Shown: positions 26,926 through 37,552, numbered from the stretch's first letter. The stretch: DNA of 64,000 nucleotides from Alkalibacterium iburiense (GCF_039521845.1 NZ_BAAACW010000108.1:1-64000), one strand, 5' to 3'. Program-made: numbers and translations. Notes: generated from the letters alone by a model not told the origin.

Positions 26926-28293
26926 CTATTCAATGTAATATGTCTGAATCGCTTTCAAATAAGGGACTGAACGACTCGCCTTTATCTTGATTCGAATATG
27001 CTGTGTGCTTATAGCATCCAGTAAGGCAATCTTTTTGTAACCAATGACATAGTCTGTGTACACTGTTTCCCATTGCCCATCCATTTTGGCTTCAATAGTA
27101 AAACGTTCCACTCGCTGCCCTTTTGTAATGTCTTCTTGCAGAACCACACAGTTTAATAAAGTCGGCTGATCAAACGCAATAGCAATCGAATAAGGGTTCG
27201 TTAAAGTTTGTGTAGCTGATTCAGTTAAATCCGTTTGAAAGGCTGACTTCAATTTTTGCCCGAAGGCTTTTAAAACGGAAACATCCTTTTCATGGAACAA
27301 CCCTCTTCTATCTGGTGGAACATTCAATAAAAAGGTGCTGTTTCCTCCAACTGTTCGAACATATAAATCAAACAACTCTTCTGTATGCTTTACTTGTTCG
27401 TCTTCTTTTTCATCGTAAAACCAGCTGGGACGTATCGAGGTATTTACTTCTGCAGGATACCAGACGAGTGTGTCTGTTTTTTCCAATACGTTTCGACTAC
27501 CTAAATCTTCTTCTGCACTGGACACTTCTCTTATAAACTCTTGATGATTTTCCGTTTGCTGAGAAGCTTCTTGTATTTTTTCAGCATCTTGTAAGCTTTT
27601 AGGTACGACGCTCCACTCTTGTTTACGGGTGGCTCCTGCTTCGTTTCCACACCATCTCACATCTGGTCCACACACAGATATCGCTGCATCAGGTTGAAGC
27701 TCTCTGATTGTCTCGTAATACCCATCCCAGTCATACACTTGTTTCTGTCCGTTCGGTCCTTCTCCACATGCTCCATCAAACCAAACAGAGAATACTTCCC
27801 CATAATTTGTCAGCAATTCTTTCAACTGATTCACAAAAAAATGATTGTATGTGGGTGAATCCCCATACGTTTCTTCATGACGGTCCCAAGGTGAGAGATA
27901 AACGCCAAATTTTAAGTTATGTTTGCGGCAGGCATCTGAAACGTCTTTAACGAGATCCCCTTCTCCATCTTTCCAGGGACTGCTTGCGACGGTATGGTCT
28001 GTATACTGACTCGGCCATAAACAAAAGCCGTCGTGATGCTTGCATGTCAATATGATTCCGTTCATTCCTGCTTCTTTCATGGTAACGACCCACTGCTCGA
28101 CATCTAAGTCGGTTGGATTAAACAAGAGAGGAGACTCTGTGCCGTCTCCCCACTGCTTTCCAGTAAATGTGTTGATATTGAAATGAATAAACCCATAAAA
28201 TTCAGTTTCTTGCCATTTCAGTTGTCTCTCGCTCGGACGAATGGACGCTAATCGTTCTTCCCATTCTTTTTGAGTCACATTGGTTTGAGTCAT
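26926..28293 (-). CDS. GH29 alpha-L-fucosidase, subfamily B-like (alpha-1,3/1,4)
   Basis: 455-residue GH29 enzyme. The nucleophile Asp173 lies in S-V-W-F-D-G-A and a candidate acid/base Glu218 in C-G-N-E-A-G. The positions and context match subfamily B enzymes such as bifidobacterial AfcB, which remove alpha-1,3/1,4 fucose from branched (Lewis-type) structures. A C-terminal beta-sandwich of about 110 residues resembles a discoidin/CBM32 module. No signal peptide, so cytoplasmic. Its ATG overlaps the stop of the preceding GH29 gene (TAATG), so translation is coupled. Last gene of the GH38-GH3-GH29-GH29 operon. Confidence 0.92.
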   Translation of the reverse strand: MTQTNVTQKEWEERLASIRPSERQLKWQETEFYGFIHFNINTFTGKQWGDGTESPLLFNPTDLDVEQWVVTMKEAGMNGIILTCKHHDGFCLWPSQYTDHTVASSPWKDGEGDLVKDVSDACRKHNLKFGVYLSPWDRHEETYGDSPTYNHFFVNQLKELLTNYGEVFSVWFDGACGEGPNGQKQVYDWDGYYETIRELQPDAAISVCGPDVRWCGNEAGATRKQEWSVVPKSLQDAEKIQEASQQTENHQEFIREVSSAEEDLGSRNVLEKTDTLVWYPAEVNTSIRPSWFYDEKEDEQVKHTEELFDLYVRTVGGNSTFLLNVPPDRRGLFHEKDVSVLKAFGQKLKSAFQTDLTESATQTLTNPYSIAIAFDQPTLLNCVVLQEDITKGQRVERFTIEAKMDGQWETVYTDYVIGYKKIALLDAISTQHIRIKIKASRSVPYLKAIQTYYIE

Positions 28294-29612
28294 TATTTAT
28301 TTCTTCCTTTAACAATCTTATAGGCTTTAATCGCATCACCTTTATGGACTAGAGTGTTATGTGGTACCTTCACACTTTTGTTTGATTCCATATCTAAAAC
28401 CTGATAACCGTCTCCAAGTTCCAGCATGGTTAAATCTAAAGGTGTTTCCTTTTCTTCAGGAAGGCAGAAAGCATAGATAGCGTCTTCTTTTTCGGTGAAG
28501 TGCCAATTTCCTATTGAGTTAATTTTGTAAGGGCGAGTATCATAAATGCCTTCACCATATTTATCTAGCCATGTTCCCATTGTCTCCAGTAACTCCAGAG
28601 ACTTTTCTGGTAGTGTGCCGTCTGGTTTCGGGCCGACACCAATAATTAAATTACCACCCATCGCTACTACATTAACAATAGATTGAAGCATGTCTTTGTC
28701 ACTCTTATAAACTTCATTGGGTACATATCCCCAGTTTTTACCGTGGGGAATATTGCTCTCCCAAGCTTTAGATGGGGCAACTTCCGGTATTTTTCGTTCA
28801 GGAGTGACATAGTTTTCATGTTCTCCTCCGACAGAACGGTCCACCATCAGCATGTCTGGATTGTATTCACGCATTTTTCTCGCTATTTCATCCATATCCA
28901 GATCTTCATTTGTTCGGCCGTCTCTGACCCAGCCCGCATCCAACCAGGTAATATCAATAGGGCCATAATTTTTTGCCAGTTCAGTTAGCTGATTATGAGT
29001 AAATTCTTTAAATTTATTCCATGTTTCTGGGTCTTCTTTCGGATTATAGCTTGCTGTTCTTCCTTTAGCGTGCTGTCCAGGTACCCAGTAATAAGGAGAG
29101 TACCAGTCAGCTTTAGAATAATAGGCTCCAACTGCTAGCCCTTTTTCTCTAAATGCCTCAGCTACTTCTTTGAAAATATCTGCTTTCGGATGGTCATGGA
29201 AGGGACTGTCTTCCTGTGTGATTTTATAATCTGAATAGGCTGTGTCATACATATTGAAGCCGTCATGGTGCTTGGTTGTAAAAATCATGTATTTGAAGCC
29301 CGCTTTTTTACTGACCTCAGCCCATTCTTCGGGATTGAACTGCGTGGGATTAAAGACTTTATTTAATGCCCAGTAATCTTCTCTGATTTGTTCAACGGTT
29401 GGTCTCCAACCTCCACGTTTTCTAGCCCAGTCGTCTTCTTCTGATAATTGCCAGGATTCTACGATTCCGGCTTCGGCATACAAGCCCCAGTGAAAAATGA
29501 TGCCTAGTTTCTGATCTTTGAACCACTCTAACTTTTTCTGAATGTTTTCAGGTAAGCCAGCATACTGCTCTTTTTCGGAAGCTTCGTTTGTAACAATATC
29601 TTTTCTATCCAT
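28293..29612 (-). CDS. GH29 alpha-L-fucosidase (second type)
   Basis: 439-residue GH29 enzyme. Motifs: H-H-D-G-F (115-119) and nucleophile Asp225 in I-T-W-L-D-A-G. The acid/base residue is not obvious, as usual outside subfamily B. C-terminal beta domain present. Its sequence differs clearly from its neighbour, so the two probably take different fucose linkages, for example alpha-1,2 or core alpha-1,6/1,3 against alpha-1,3/1,4. No signal peptide. It shares one base with the downstream GH29 gene and follows GH3 by 24 bases. Confidence 0.9.
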   Translation of the reverse strand: MDRKDIVTNEASEKEQYAGLPENIQKKLEWFKDQKLGIIFHWGLYAEAGIVESWQLSEEDDWARKRGGWRPTVEQIREDYWALNKVFNPTQFNPEEWAEVSKKAGFKYMIFTTKHHDGFNMYDTAYSDYKITQEDSPFHDHPKADIFKEVAEAFREKGLAVGAYYSKADWYSPYYWVPGQHAKGRTASYNPKEDPETWNKFKEFTHNQLTELAKNYGPIDITWLDAGWVRDGRTNEDLDMDEIARKMREYNPDMLMVDRSVGGEHENYVTPERKIPEVAPSKAWESNIPHGKNWGYVPNEVYKSDKDMLQSIVNVVAMGGNLIIGVGPKPDGTLPEKSLELLETMGTWLDKYGEGIYDTRPYKINSIGNWHFTEKEDAIYAFCLPEEKETPLDLTMLELGDGYQVLDMESNKSVKVPHNTLVHKGDAIKAYKIVKGRNK

Positions 29613-29636
29613 TGGCTTGATTCTCTCCTCTAGGGT

Positions 29637-31943
29637 TTATTTAATTGTGATCTCTTTTTCAGTTGTTCCAATCATAAGGCGTGTCACAGATGGATAAATG
29701 ACCGGTTTGTTGTCAAAGTCTAATTGAAGAAAAGCTTTCGCTGACAAAGTAAAGGTAACCTTCACTTCACTTTTACCTTCTATAAACACCTTGTCCATCC
29801 CAACTAGTTCTTTATGACGCGCGAGTAGTGGTGTACCCATTTTCCGAATGAAGAGTAAGACCGGTTCATTTACCGCTATGTCACTCTTATTTTGAATCCT
29901 TACAGATACATCTATCTGTGCACCATCCATTAGTTCCTCTGATGTGATTTTTTCTAAGTTAGTTGACAGGTCTGTATAAGAAACGTCCGAGTAGCTGAAT
30001 CCGTCACCGAATGCCAAAGTCGGTTTTCCATCCATATCAAAGTAGTCTTCTTTTTTGAGTGATAATTTCTGATTGTAGTAAACAGGTAATTGCCCGCTGG
30101 ATTTAGGAACCGAAATAGGTAAGCGGCCATTAGGGTTTTCATCGCCTGCTATAATTGAAGCTATGGCTTCTCCCCCTTTTTGTCCTGGGTACCAGGCAAT
30201 GAGCACAGCGTCTGAGTCACTTAATATATCTTCCATTACGTAGGGTCTTCCTTGAATCATAACGGATATAATCGGTTTGTTTAATTTTGTCAATTCTCTA
30301 AAGAGTTCTAGCTGATATCCACCGATATCTAGACTTGCTACATCAATGTTTTCACCTGTGTCCATATTCTCTTCAGGCTTATCGACGGCTCCATTCGCTA
30401 AGAAGTCTCCTCCGAAATTCCGCGTACTCGATCCACCCAACGCTACGATAATCACATCAGAATCGGATACAATGTCCAGTGTTTCTTCAATGTTTTCTTC
30501 CGGACTTCTAATTTGGCAGCCTTCTGAGTACACAACGTCTGAATCTTTAAAGCGTCTTTGAATCCCTTCCAGTACGGTACTTGACCCGTCATTATTTTGT
30601 GGGGATGTGTAATCGCCGAGCTGATTATATAAAGCATGAGCATTCGGCCCAACAACGGCAATCTTCCCTGGTTCTTTTAGTGGAAGGATGGCATCTTTAT
30701 TTTTCACTAAAGTGATACTTTCTTTAGCTGACTGTAAGTTTATTTTCTGCCACTCTTCTTTTTTAGCTTTCCAGTCCACCTCAGCTTTTTCAGTATCCTC
30801 TTCATCAAAGAGTCCAAGTAGGAATTTGATAGCTAAGACTCGGTAGACGGCTTCATCCAATGCTTTTTCTGAAATACGCCCAGATGTAACCCCTTCTTCG
30901 ATACTCAAGTAAGCATGATCCCACAGACTTAAGTCAACTCCACCTTCTAAGGCCAGCTTCGCTTTTCCTACAGTATCTCGGCTATGGACTAAAAGACGGT
31001 CGGTTGCTCCTCCATCAGCCATCACTAAGCCTTGAAATTTTCGGTCTTCTTTTAGCGCTTTTTTTAATAGTTTGGGATTGGCATGGCATGGCACACCATC
31101 AATGTCATTATAGGCAGCCATGACTCCGACTGCATTTCTCGCACTATCCATTAAGGGAGAATAAATATCAAATAATTCTCTTTCTCCTAAAGAGACATCC
31201 CCAGAGTTGTGTCCTCCTAAAGCATCGCCTTGTGCGATAAGGTGTTTGAGCACAACTCCTAATTGATAGGGTTGTCTATTAATCTCATGAACGGTTTTTT
31301 CTGTGAAGGGAACATCTGACTGAATCAAATCTCCCTGAAAGCCTTTGACTACAGCTTCACTGTAAACGGAAGCAAGGTAAGGATCTTCACTAAAGCATTC
31401 TTCTGTTCGTCCCCATCTTGGGTCACGTGCTAAGTCTAGTGTCGATACCAGTCCAATGTGAACTCCCTTGAGAGACAGTTCTTCTGCCATACTTTTGGAC
31501 ATGTCCTCAATAAGTTCTGGATTAAACATGGCACCTCGACCAATATTCGTCGGATAGGAGACACTGTCTAATCCTTGATGGCCATGAGGACACTCTTCTA
31601 CGAATAAAGTAGGAATGCCTAACCGACTGTTTTCTTTAATGTAACGCTGGACTTTCTGAGTCACTTCTAAGCTCTCTTCAGGTGAAATGCCGTTATCGTA
31701 ACTCACCTCAGACCATGGGTCGGCTCGGAACAAGCCGTATAGTGCTCCAAGTCCCCCGCCCCATTTCACATGGTCTTTAAAATAATCTGTTAATTCGATT
31801 TCTCCCAAATTATTCTTCTCATATACTTTCCATCCATACAGGTGCTGATTCACCTGTCCTACTTTTTCTTTTACAGTCATGTGACTGATTAAATCCGTCA
31901 CACGCTCATGAATGGGTAATGAGGAATCTTTATAGGCTTCCAT
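29637..31943 (-). CDS. GH3 family beta-glycosidase
   Basis: 768-residue GH3 enzyme with TIM barrel, alpha/beta sandwich and C-terminal fibronectin III-like domain. The nucleophile Asp310 lies in G-L-V-M-A-D-G-G, and the Lys-His pair is in V-L-K-H-L-I-A (231-237). The A-D-G-G in place of the common S-D-W shows it is a distinct branch from the GH3 at 5380. The NagZ-type K-H-F-P-G-H-G-D motif is absent, so it is not a classical beta-N-acetylglucosaminidase. Beta-glucosidase or beta-xylosidase are candidates; a beta-xylosidase would suit plant N-glycans (speculative). No signal peptide. Between GH38 and GH29 in the operon. Confidence 0.87.
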   Translation of the reverse strand: MEAYKDSSLPIHERVTDLISHMTVKEKVGQVNQHLYGWKVYEKNNLGEIELTDYFKDHVKWGGGLGALYGLFRADPWSEVSYDNGISPEESLEVTQKVQRYIKENSRLGIPTLFVEECPHGHQGLDSVSYPTNIGRGAMFNPELIEDMSKSMAEELSLKGVHIGLVSTLDLARDPRWGRTEECFSEDPYLASVYSEAVVKGFQGDLIQSDVPFTEKTVHEINRQPYQLGVVLKHLIAQGDALGGHNSGDVSLGERELFDIYSPLMDSARNAVGVMAAYNDIDGVPCHANPKLLKKALKEDRKFQGLVMADGGATDRLLVHSRDTVGKAKLALEGGVDLSLWDHAYLSIEEGVTSGRISEKALDEAVYRVLAIKFLLGLFDEEDTEKAEVDWKAKKEEWQKINLQSAKESITLVKNKDAILPLKEPGKIAVVGPNAHALYNQLGDYTSPQNNDGSSTVLEGIQRRFKDSDVVYSEGCQIRSPEENIEETLDIVSDSDVIIVALGGSSTRNFGGDFLANGAVDKPEENMDTGENIDVASLDIGGYQLELFRELTKLNKPIISVMIQGRPYVMEDILSDSDAVLIAWYPGQKGGEAIASIIAGDENPNGRLPISVPKSSGQLPVYYNQKLSLKKEDYFDMDGKPTLAFGDGFSYSDVSYTDLSTNLEKITSEELMDGAQIDVSVRIQNKSDIAVNEPVLLFIRKMGTPLLARHKELVGMDKVFIEGKSEVKVTFTLSAKAFLQLDFDNKPVIYPSVTRLMIGTTEKEITIK

Positions 31944-31959
31944 ATGTGTGTATGCTCCT

Positions 31960-34900
31960 CTATTTCACTAAAAATGTTTTAATTTCAAACGGATCGAGAG
32001 TAAATTCTAGTTGATTATTCTCGATTACTTGAGATTCTCCTAGTTTTTTCTCGACTAAATTCGTCTCCGTTATGGTCTGTGCGTCAAATAGTAAATCTAG
32101 TCTGACTTGACGTCTTCCTCCTGTGTGATCGTGGAGTCGAATCACGTAACCTTCTTCTGAATCAGCTTTTTTAAAAGCATCAATAAAGACTGTTCCTTCA
32201 CTGGCTACTTTTAAGAAAGGTTCTACATCTAGGTTTTCTCCTTCAAAGATACGAGAAGGATTATTTAGATCCCAAGCTTCTTCAGCTGTACGAGCATCCA
32301 GATAACTGCCTTTATGTGGCAGCAAACTGTACGTAAAGGTGTGCTCTCCACGGTCTGCATTAGGATCCGGGTCGATGGCTCCTGTCACTAAAGTTAAACG
32401 CATCGTGCTGTCTTTAATGTCATGGCCGTACTTAGAATCATTCAGTAAGCTGACTCCATAACCTGTTTCTGACAAATCGACCCATTGGTGCCCCACACTT
32501 TCGAAACGTGCTTTATCCCAAGAGGTATTCCAGTGGGTCGGACGTTTCGCATTTCCAAATTGTATATCATAGGTCGCTTCTACTGTTCTGACATCTACAT
32601 TAAAGCCGACTTTTAACAGTTGCTGTCTTTCCTGCCAGTCTAAATACGTTTCAAAATCAATGCGTCTGTTATTCGCATACAGTTTCATCTCTTGAGTGAG
32701 TGATGACTGGTTAAAGGTATACTTGAACTCAATAACTGCAAAGAGAGAATTGGTGTCTTTGACAGTAATGGAATCTGCTTTTAACACTCTGCCTTTTTCT
32801 TGATAATAAATATCAATATCCCATGCATCATAGGCCATTGGCTTATCTTCAAACAATTCAAATAGATTGCCTTTATCCTTTAACACCTCTCGCTTGTTTT
32901 CTTTATCAAAGAGACTAATTAAGTGGCCTTCATCATTCCATTCAATTCTGTAAAATGGTGTGTCCACTGTGTTACCTGATGTCTTAAATGGATTTTTACC
33001 TTTCTCAGAACTCCCTTTATCTTCGGAATCCAGATGAATCGTTAGGGTTTCAAAAGCTGGAATTGAGTCGACATAGATATAAGCTCCTTTATCAGTAACA
33101 ACGGATTCTAAAGCTGTCCCCTCTTGGTTGTTGAAATGAGAGTCATCGTTAAAGTCACCTTCAATAAAGACAATTTCTGAACGGTCCCAGCTGGCACTGT
33201 TAAATAGCGTCCAAGAACCGTTTGGATCAGATTCAAAATGGCTTAAAATCGTATGGGCATTATCATAAGCGACTTGGTATTCCCGTTCACTGTCTTCATA
33301 CACTTCTTTAATCGAACAACCCGGGAGAACATCATGGAACTGATTCAGTAAGATGGCTTTCCATCCTTCATCTATTTCTTCCTGCGGGTAAGCGACTCCT
33401 TCTGTGATACTTCTATAAGAAGAAAGGAGTTCCGTATCACGGTACAACAGTTCCAAGCGGCGGTTATGGTTTTTCGTTTTAGCCTGTGATGTGTAAGTGC
33501 CTCTGTGATACTCCAGATACAATTCCCCATCCCAGGTATCGACTTCAGTAGATGGTGCCTGATCAATGGTTTCTTTCAATTCTTCAAAGTAATCTTTAGC
33601 TGTTCCTGTTTTTACTTTTGGTAAAGATGGTATATCATACTTCATCATACGGTCTAACAGTTCAACCATTTCTCGGTCTGTCCCGCCTCCACCATCTCCG
33701 TGGCCATAAGCTAGCAATAAGTTCTGGTTCAATGATTTATTATTGTAATTACGGTAAATGCCCTTCACTGTTGCTGGTTCCATTAAGCCACTGTAAACAG
33801 CCCCTATGGCATCATCATGACTATTCGGATTAGGGGTCGTAATGAAATGAGTATAGATTTCACTTCCGTCTAAACCTCTCCAGATAAATGTATCATTTGG
33901 CATACGGTTATACTGGTTCCAGCTCAACTTAGTTGTCATAAGCATATCAATACCTGATTTTTTCAGAATTTGGGGCAGTGCCCATGAATAGCCAAATACG
34001 TCTGGTAACCACAAGTAGTTCATGTCTTTATTGAATTCTTTTTTGAAAAACTGTGACCCGTAAGATATTTGTCGAATCAAAGATTCTCCAGACGGAATGT
34101 TGGAATCCGGTTCAACCCACATCGCTCCATCGGCTTCCCAGCGGCCTTCTTCAATCCGCTCTTTTATTTGAGCATATAATTCTGGGTAATCTTCTTTGAT
34201 AAAGGCGTATAACTGAGGCTGTGACTGCAAGAACACATACTCTGGATAATTCTCCATCAAACGCATAACGGTGGCGAATGAACGAGCTGATTTCTCACGG
34301 GTATGCTTCAGCTGCCACAACCAGGCAACGTCAATGTGGGTATGCCCTATTCCAGTTACGGTTGCATAAGTCGTATTTTCTAACTGTTCGAGTTCTTGAA
34401 CAATATAAGTATTGGCTTCTTCTACTGATGCGTAAAATGCTTCACTGCCTGGATAAGACCAGTCAATATATAAAAAGGTTCGGTCCAGAATAGTAAGCAG
34501 CTTTTCTCTAGCCGGATCTCTTTCTTCCATATCCATAACCGTTTTAAATAAGACTTTTGCATTGAAGTACAAATCATCCGTGACATGTGATAAAACGGAT
34601 TCATTTAACACATTTAAACGGTGCTCTATTTTTTGAACGGGTCCGCCTGCTTCCAAACCGGTCCAGAGCATAAAGGCTAACTCAACTTGGCTGTCAGAAT
34701 AATCAGCATTTAAAAAGAGCTCTTTATGGTTCTGATCAAATCCTTGGTAGATAGTGCCGTTCACAAAGGCAAGCGCTTCGTATCCTTCTAATTCTCTGAT
34801 TCGTCCACTAATAAATTTTGAAAAATCTAAGATGACAGCGTATTTTTCATCTTCTTTTAAAGGCGGAACGGTCAAATCAACTTTAAACCAGTAATAGGCA

Positions 34901-35085
34901 TCTCGCCCCTCAAGTAAAGTAGATTTATCAAATTCTGTCCATCCTCCGTCCGCTTTTGGAGGATACTTTCTTTTTTTGGTCTCATCTTCAAAAAACAAAA
35001 TGGGTTCAATCGGTTTTTGGTTCATATAGCGAAAGCCGGACAATTGCATAATCCGTCTTAATAGTTTGTCTATCTTATAATCCAT
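31960..35085 (-). CDS. GH38 alpha-mannosidase (large, MAN2C1/Ams1-like branch)
   Basis: 1041-residue GH38 enzyme with a roughly 240-residue N-terminal extension typical of cytosolic/vacuolar class II mannosidases. Zn ligands are in G-H-T-H-I-D-V-A-W (about 247-255) and nucleophile Asp362 in L-W-L-P-D-V-F-G-Y. Broad exo-alpha-mannosidase activity is expected. An in-frame GTG at 35094 overlaps the ribosome binding site; ATG 35085 is 8 bases from AGAGG and is chosen. No signal peptide. First gene of the operon with GH3 and two GH29, under the promoter at 35123-35150 with a cre-like element. Confidence 0.93.
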   Translation of the reverse strand: MDYKIDKLLRRIMQLSGFRYMNQKPIEPILFFEDETKKRKYPPKADGGWTEFDKSTLLEGRDAYYWFKVDLTVPPLKEDEKYAVILDFSKFISGRIRELEGYEALAFVNGTIYQGFDQNHKELFLNADYSDSQVELAFMLWTGLEAGGPVQKIEHRLNVLNESVLSHVTDDLYFNAKVLFKTVMDMEERDPAREKLLTILDRTFLYIDWSYPGSEAFYASVEEANTYIVQELEQLENTTYATVTGIGHTHIDVAWLWQLKHTREKSARSFATVMRLMENYPEYVFLQSQPQLYAFIKEDYPELYAQIKERIEEGRWEADGAMWVEPDSNIPSGESLIRQISYGSQFFKKEFNKDMNYLWLPDVFGYSWALPQILKKSGIDMLMTTKLSWNQYNRMPNDTFIWRGLDGSEIYTHFITTPNPNSHDDAIGAVYSGLMEPATVKGIYRNYNNKSLNQNLLLAYGHGDGGGGTDREMVELLDRMMKYDIPSLPKVKTGTAKDYFEELKETIDQAPSTEVDTWDGELYLEYHRGTYTSQAKTKNHNRRLELLYRDTELLSSYRSITEGVAYPQEEIDEGWKAILLNQFHDVLPGCSIKEVYEDSEREYQVAYDNAHTILSHFESDPNGSWTLFNSASWDRSEIVFIEGDFNDDSHFNNQEGTALESVVTDKGAYIYVDSIPAFETLTIHLDSEDKGSSEKGKNPFKTSGNTVDTPFYRIEWNDEGHLISLFDKENKREVLKDKGNLFELFEDKPMAYDAWDIDIYYQEKGRVLKADSITVKDTNSLFAVIEFKYTFNQSSLTQEMKLYANNRRIDFETYLDWQERQQLLKVGFNVDVRTVEATYDIQFGNAKRPTHWNTSWDKARFESVGHQWVDLSETGYGVSLLNDSKYGHDIKDSTMRLTLVTGAIDPDPNADRGEHTFTYSLLPHKGSYLDARTAEEAWDLNNPSRIFEGENLDVEPFLKVASEGTVFIDAFKKADSEEGYVIRLHDHTGGRRQVRLDLLFDAQTITETNLVEKKLGESQVIENNQLEFTLDPFEIKTFLVK

Positions 35086-35122
35086 AGGTTTCACCTCTAC
35101 ATAATTAGTCTTTCATAATTAT

Positions 35123-35150
35123 ATTGTATAAAACGCTATCATATATGCAA
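35123..35150 (-). promoter_or_regulatory. promoter with embedded cre-like site for the GH38-GH3-GH29-GH29 operon
   Basis: Minus strand TTGCAT (35145-35150), 16 bases, TACAAT (35123-35128). The spacer contains TGATAGCGTTTTAT (35128-35141), 12 of 14 to the cre consensus. The leader to ATG 35085 is about 30 bases. Confidence 0.6.
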
Positions 35151-35235
35151 CTGCATTCAATAATTACACATAAATAGAGGCTAAAACATAGTCCTTTTCG
35201 CTTGTTAAATGAGCAGCTTCTCATCAAACATAAAA

Positions 35236-35273
35236 AAACTGACTAAAAGTTTTATTATACTTCTAGTCAGTTT
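35236..35273 (-). terminator. rho-independent terminator of the AraC-type regulator gene
   Basis: Arms AAACTGACTAAAAG (35236-35249) and CTTCTAGTCAGTTT (35260-35273) with one mismatch; on the minus strand a run of seven T follows. Confidence 0.85.
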
Positions 35274-35281
35274 ATGAATAA

Positions 35282-37552
35282 TTATGGAGTTGTGGTTGAC
35301 GTGAACGTGGTATCTTTATACTTTTTTCTGTATTGACCTGGGGTCAGTCCATTTTCTTTTCTGAACTTACGGGTAAAGTTGGAAACGTCATAGTACCCCA
35401 CATCCACAACAAGATCTTTAATAGGTGTTGATGTCGTCAAGAGCAATTCTTTAAATAAATTCATTCTTAAGGATTGAATAATATTTGAGAATGAGTCTCC
35501 TGTTTCTTCTTTAATTAGTTTACTGGCATAAGAAATCGAAATATTGTATTCTGATGCAATCTGTTCTAGAGAAATATCCGGGGAACTAAATTCTTCAAAA
35601 ATATACTGAACGATATTTTTTCCGATTTCATTTGTTTCCATTTCCTTCTGATCATTTACCTCTTTGCAAACAAGGTAGCTGATTTTCTTAAGAATCTCCT
35701 CAGATTGGTCACTCTCATTTAAATGAGAGAGCTCCAGAAGCATGGTGTTATATTCTGTTATTCCCAATTCATTCCCCACTTCTAATACAGCATTATACAC
35801 ATAAGCCGTAATGACTTGAATCGCGATAGGACTGGAATAGTCTGATCTGATTTTATTAAAGAGTTCGGTAATGGTTTCTTCTGCCATCTTCTGGTTCCCT
35901 TGCTTCAAACTCTGTAAGAGCAGCATGGTTCCCTCTTTAGGGTATTCCAGAAGCTTCGCTGACGGGCTGCTTTCATTATTAATATCTTTAAAGAATAACA
36001 CTTTATTTTCTTTCACCCGTTTTTTATTAATCGTTTCAAGGGCAGAACTTGCTTCTATATGCGCATTCTTTATTTTCTCCCACGATTCGTGAGTTGATCC
36101 TACTCCCATTTTTATGACTGTATCCTTAGTCGTTTCATTGGAAGAGAAATGCTGAGTAATGGATTGAATAATTTGTTTCCATATTTTAGGATTATCTGTT
36201 TTCAAATTGACAATAATCACAATTTGATTGTTTTTTAAAGGCGGAACCGTTGACTCAATGACAAATTGATCCCCAACTGAGTACGTATCCAGTTCATGAC
36301 TGATTCGCTCAATAGCCGAAACATAATCTGTATTAATAGCTTTCTTTCCTAGCTCAACGATTATTGTTGAAAAATAATTAAACGGGAAATGAATATCTAT
36401 TTCTTCTAAACGCTTTTCTATTTTTTCAAAATGATTATAGTTTCCATCTAATAAATCTAATAATAAAGCATTTCTGATAATTGGAGCCTGCTCATCCACT
36501 AGTTCGCTTAAATCTTTTACTTCAGAGAACTTGCGGCTAATACTGGTTTCAATATAACCCCACTCATCTTTTGGTTGTGTCCCTTGAGGGCCATCATGAC
36601 TAAAGCTGTCAATAATATTTTGTACAGGACGGTAATTTTGTTTAGCAAAATAATAAGAAATCACAACACCAATGAGAGTGAGAATGATAATGCCTACAAT
36701 CGCTACAATAAATATATTATACAACGGGCGATAAAATTGCTGGCTGTCTACTAATGATACAAATGTCCAGCCTGTGAGATTATTCGTTACTTTATTCGAC
36801 AAATACTTGGTTCCGTCTATTCTTATTTCATCTGATTCTAAAATCGTGTCAATGGACGCATTTATAGCTTGCTGATTTAGCTTCTCGTAAATCGAGCTGG
36901 ACAAGACGATGTCATCCTCTGCATTCAATAAAAAAGACATGCCTTCATTATTATCGGATAACAATTCCAGGTTGTTTCTTATATTATTCGCATTCATCAC
37001 AGCTAAAATACTGCCATAACTTTGCCCTGGTCTTCCTAAAGGAATAGTATAAAAAATGCGATTATTGATTACATTTAATGAAACGGTGTTTTCTTCCAAT
37101 ACCTCTCTCATACGATTTTTCTGAGATTGAGTCGAAAAGTGCACACTGTAATCAATCAAGGCATCAATGGTCATATTCCCTCTGGACGAAAACACATAGG
37201 ATGGATTATTAAAAACGATATATAATGTTTCCACAGCATTAGTTGAGTGCTCATGACGGTTAATTAAATCGCGGTATTCGCTGAAATCTTCTCTTCTATA
37301 AACAGAGTTACGATTGAAGTTGTCCATTTGATTGATGTAATTGCCCAATGAATTGATTTCTATAATCTTTTCATCTAGCATAAGGTTCGACTGCTCTAAA
37401 TAGTTATCATTCGAGAGACTGAGTTCTTCTCTCACATCACGGATAAAGACAAAGTTAATCCCAATTAACAACAAAATAAAGGGCAAGGAAAACACTAGAA
37501 TGTAGGAAGCAATATACCGTTTAAATAGCGATGATTTCGAAATGTTTTTCAC
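35282..37552 (-). CDS. membrane-bound AraC family sensor-regulator (YesS-like)
   Basis: 756 residues. A first membrane helix at about 15-35 and a second at about 280-305 enclose an extracellular sensor region of about 245 residues (dCache-like by length and position). Then come a cytoplasmic linker and a C-terminal AraC DNA-binding domain (about the last 100 residues; ends D-V-S-N-F-T-R-K-F-R-K-E-N-G-L-T-P-G-Q-Y). Such one-component proteins, for example YesS of Bacillus subtilis, sense extracellular sugars or binding proteins and activate nearby polysaccharide genes. GTG start with GGGAG upstream. Co-directional with, and 64 bases after, a DUF624 gene. A candidate activator for the flanking GH38 operon or transporter units. 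Confidence 0.88.
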   Translation of the reverse strand: MKNISKSSLFKRYIASYILVFSLPFILLLIGINFVFIRDVREELSLSNDNYLEQSNLMLDEKIIEINSLGNYINQMDNFNRNSVYRREDFSEYRDLINRHEHSTNAVETLYIVFNNPSYVFSSRGNMTIDALIDYSVHFSTQSQKNRMREVLEENTVSLNVINNRIFYTIPLGRPGQSYGSILAVMNANNIRNNLELLSDNNEGMSFLLNAEDDIVLSSSIYEKLNQQAINASIDTILESDEIRIDGTKYLSNKVTNNLTGWTFVSLVDSQQFYRPLYNIFIVAIVGIIILTLIGVVISYYFAKQNYRPVQNIIDSFSHDGPQGTQPKDEWGYIETSISRKFSEVKDLSELVDEQAPIIRNALLLDLLDGNYNHFEKIEKRLEEIDIHFPFNYFSTIIVELGKKAINTDYVSAIERISHELDTYSVGDQFVIESTVPPLKNNQIVIIVNLKTDNPKIWKQIIQSITQHFSSNETTKDTVIKMGVGSTHESWEKIKNAHIEASSALETINKKRVKENKVLFFKDINNESSPSAKLLEYPKEGTMLLLQSLKQGNQKMAEETITELFNKIRSDYSSPIAIQVITAYVYNAVLEVGNELGITEYNTMLLELSHLNESDQSEEILKKISYLVCKEVNDQKEMETNEIGKNIVQYIFEEFSSPDISLEQIASEYNISISYASKLIKEETGDSFSNIIQSLRMNLFKELLLTTSTPIKDLVVDVGYYDVSNFTRKFRKENGLTPGQYRKKYKDTTFTSTTTP

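Noticed and set aside
29637..31943. NagZ-type beta-N-acetylglucosaminidase assignment for the second GH3
   Set aside because: The K-H-F-P-G-H-G-D motif is missing and the C-terminal fibronectin-like domain is that of glucosidase/xylosidase-type enzymes.
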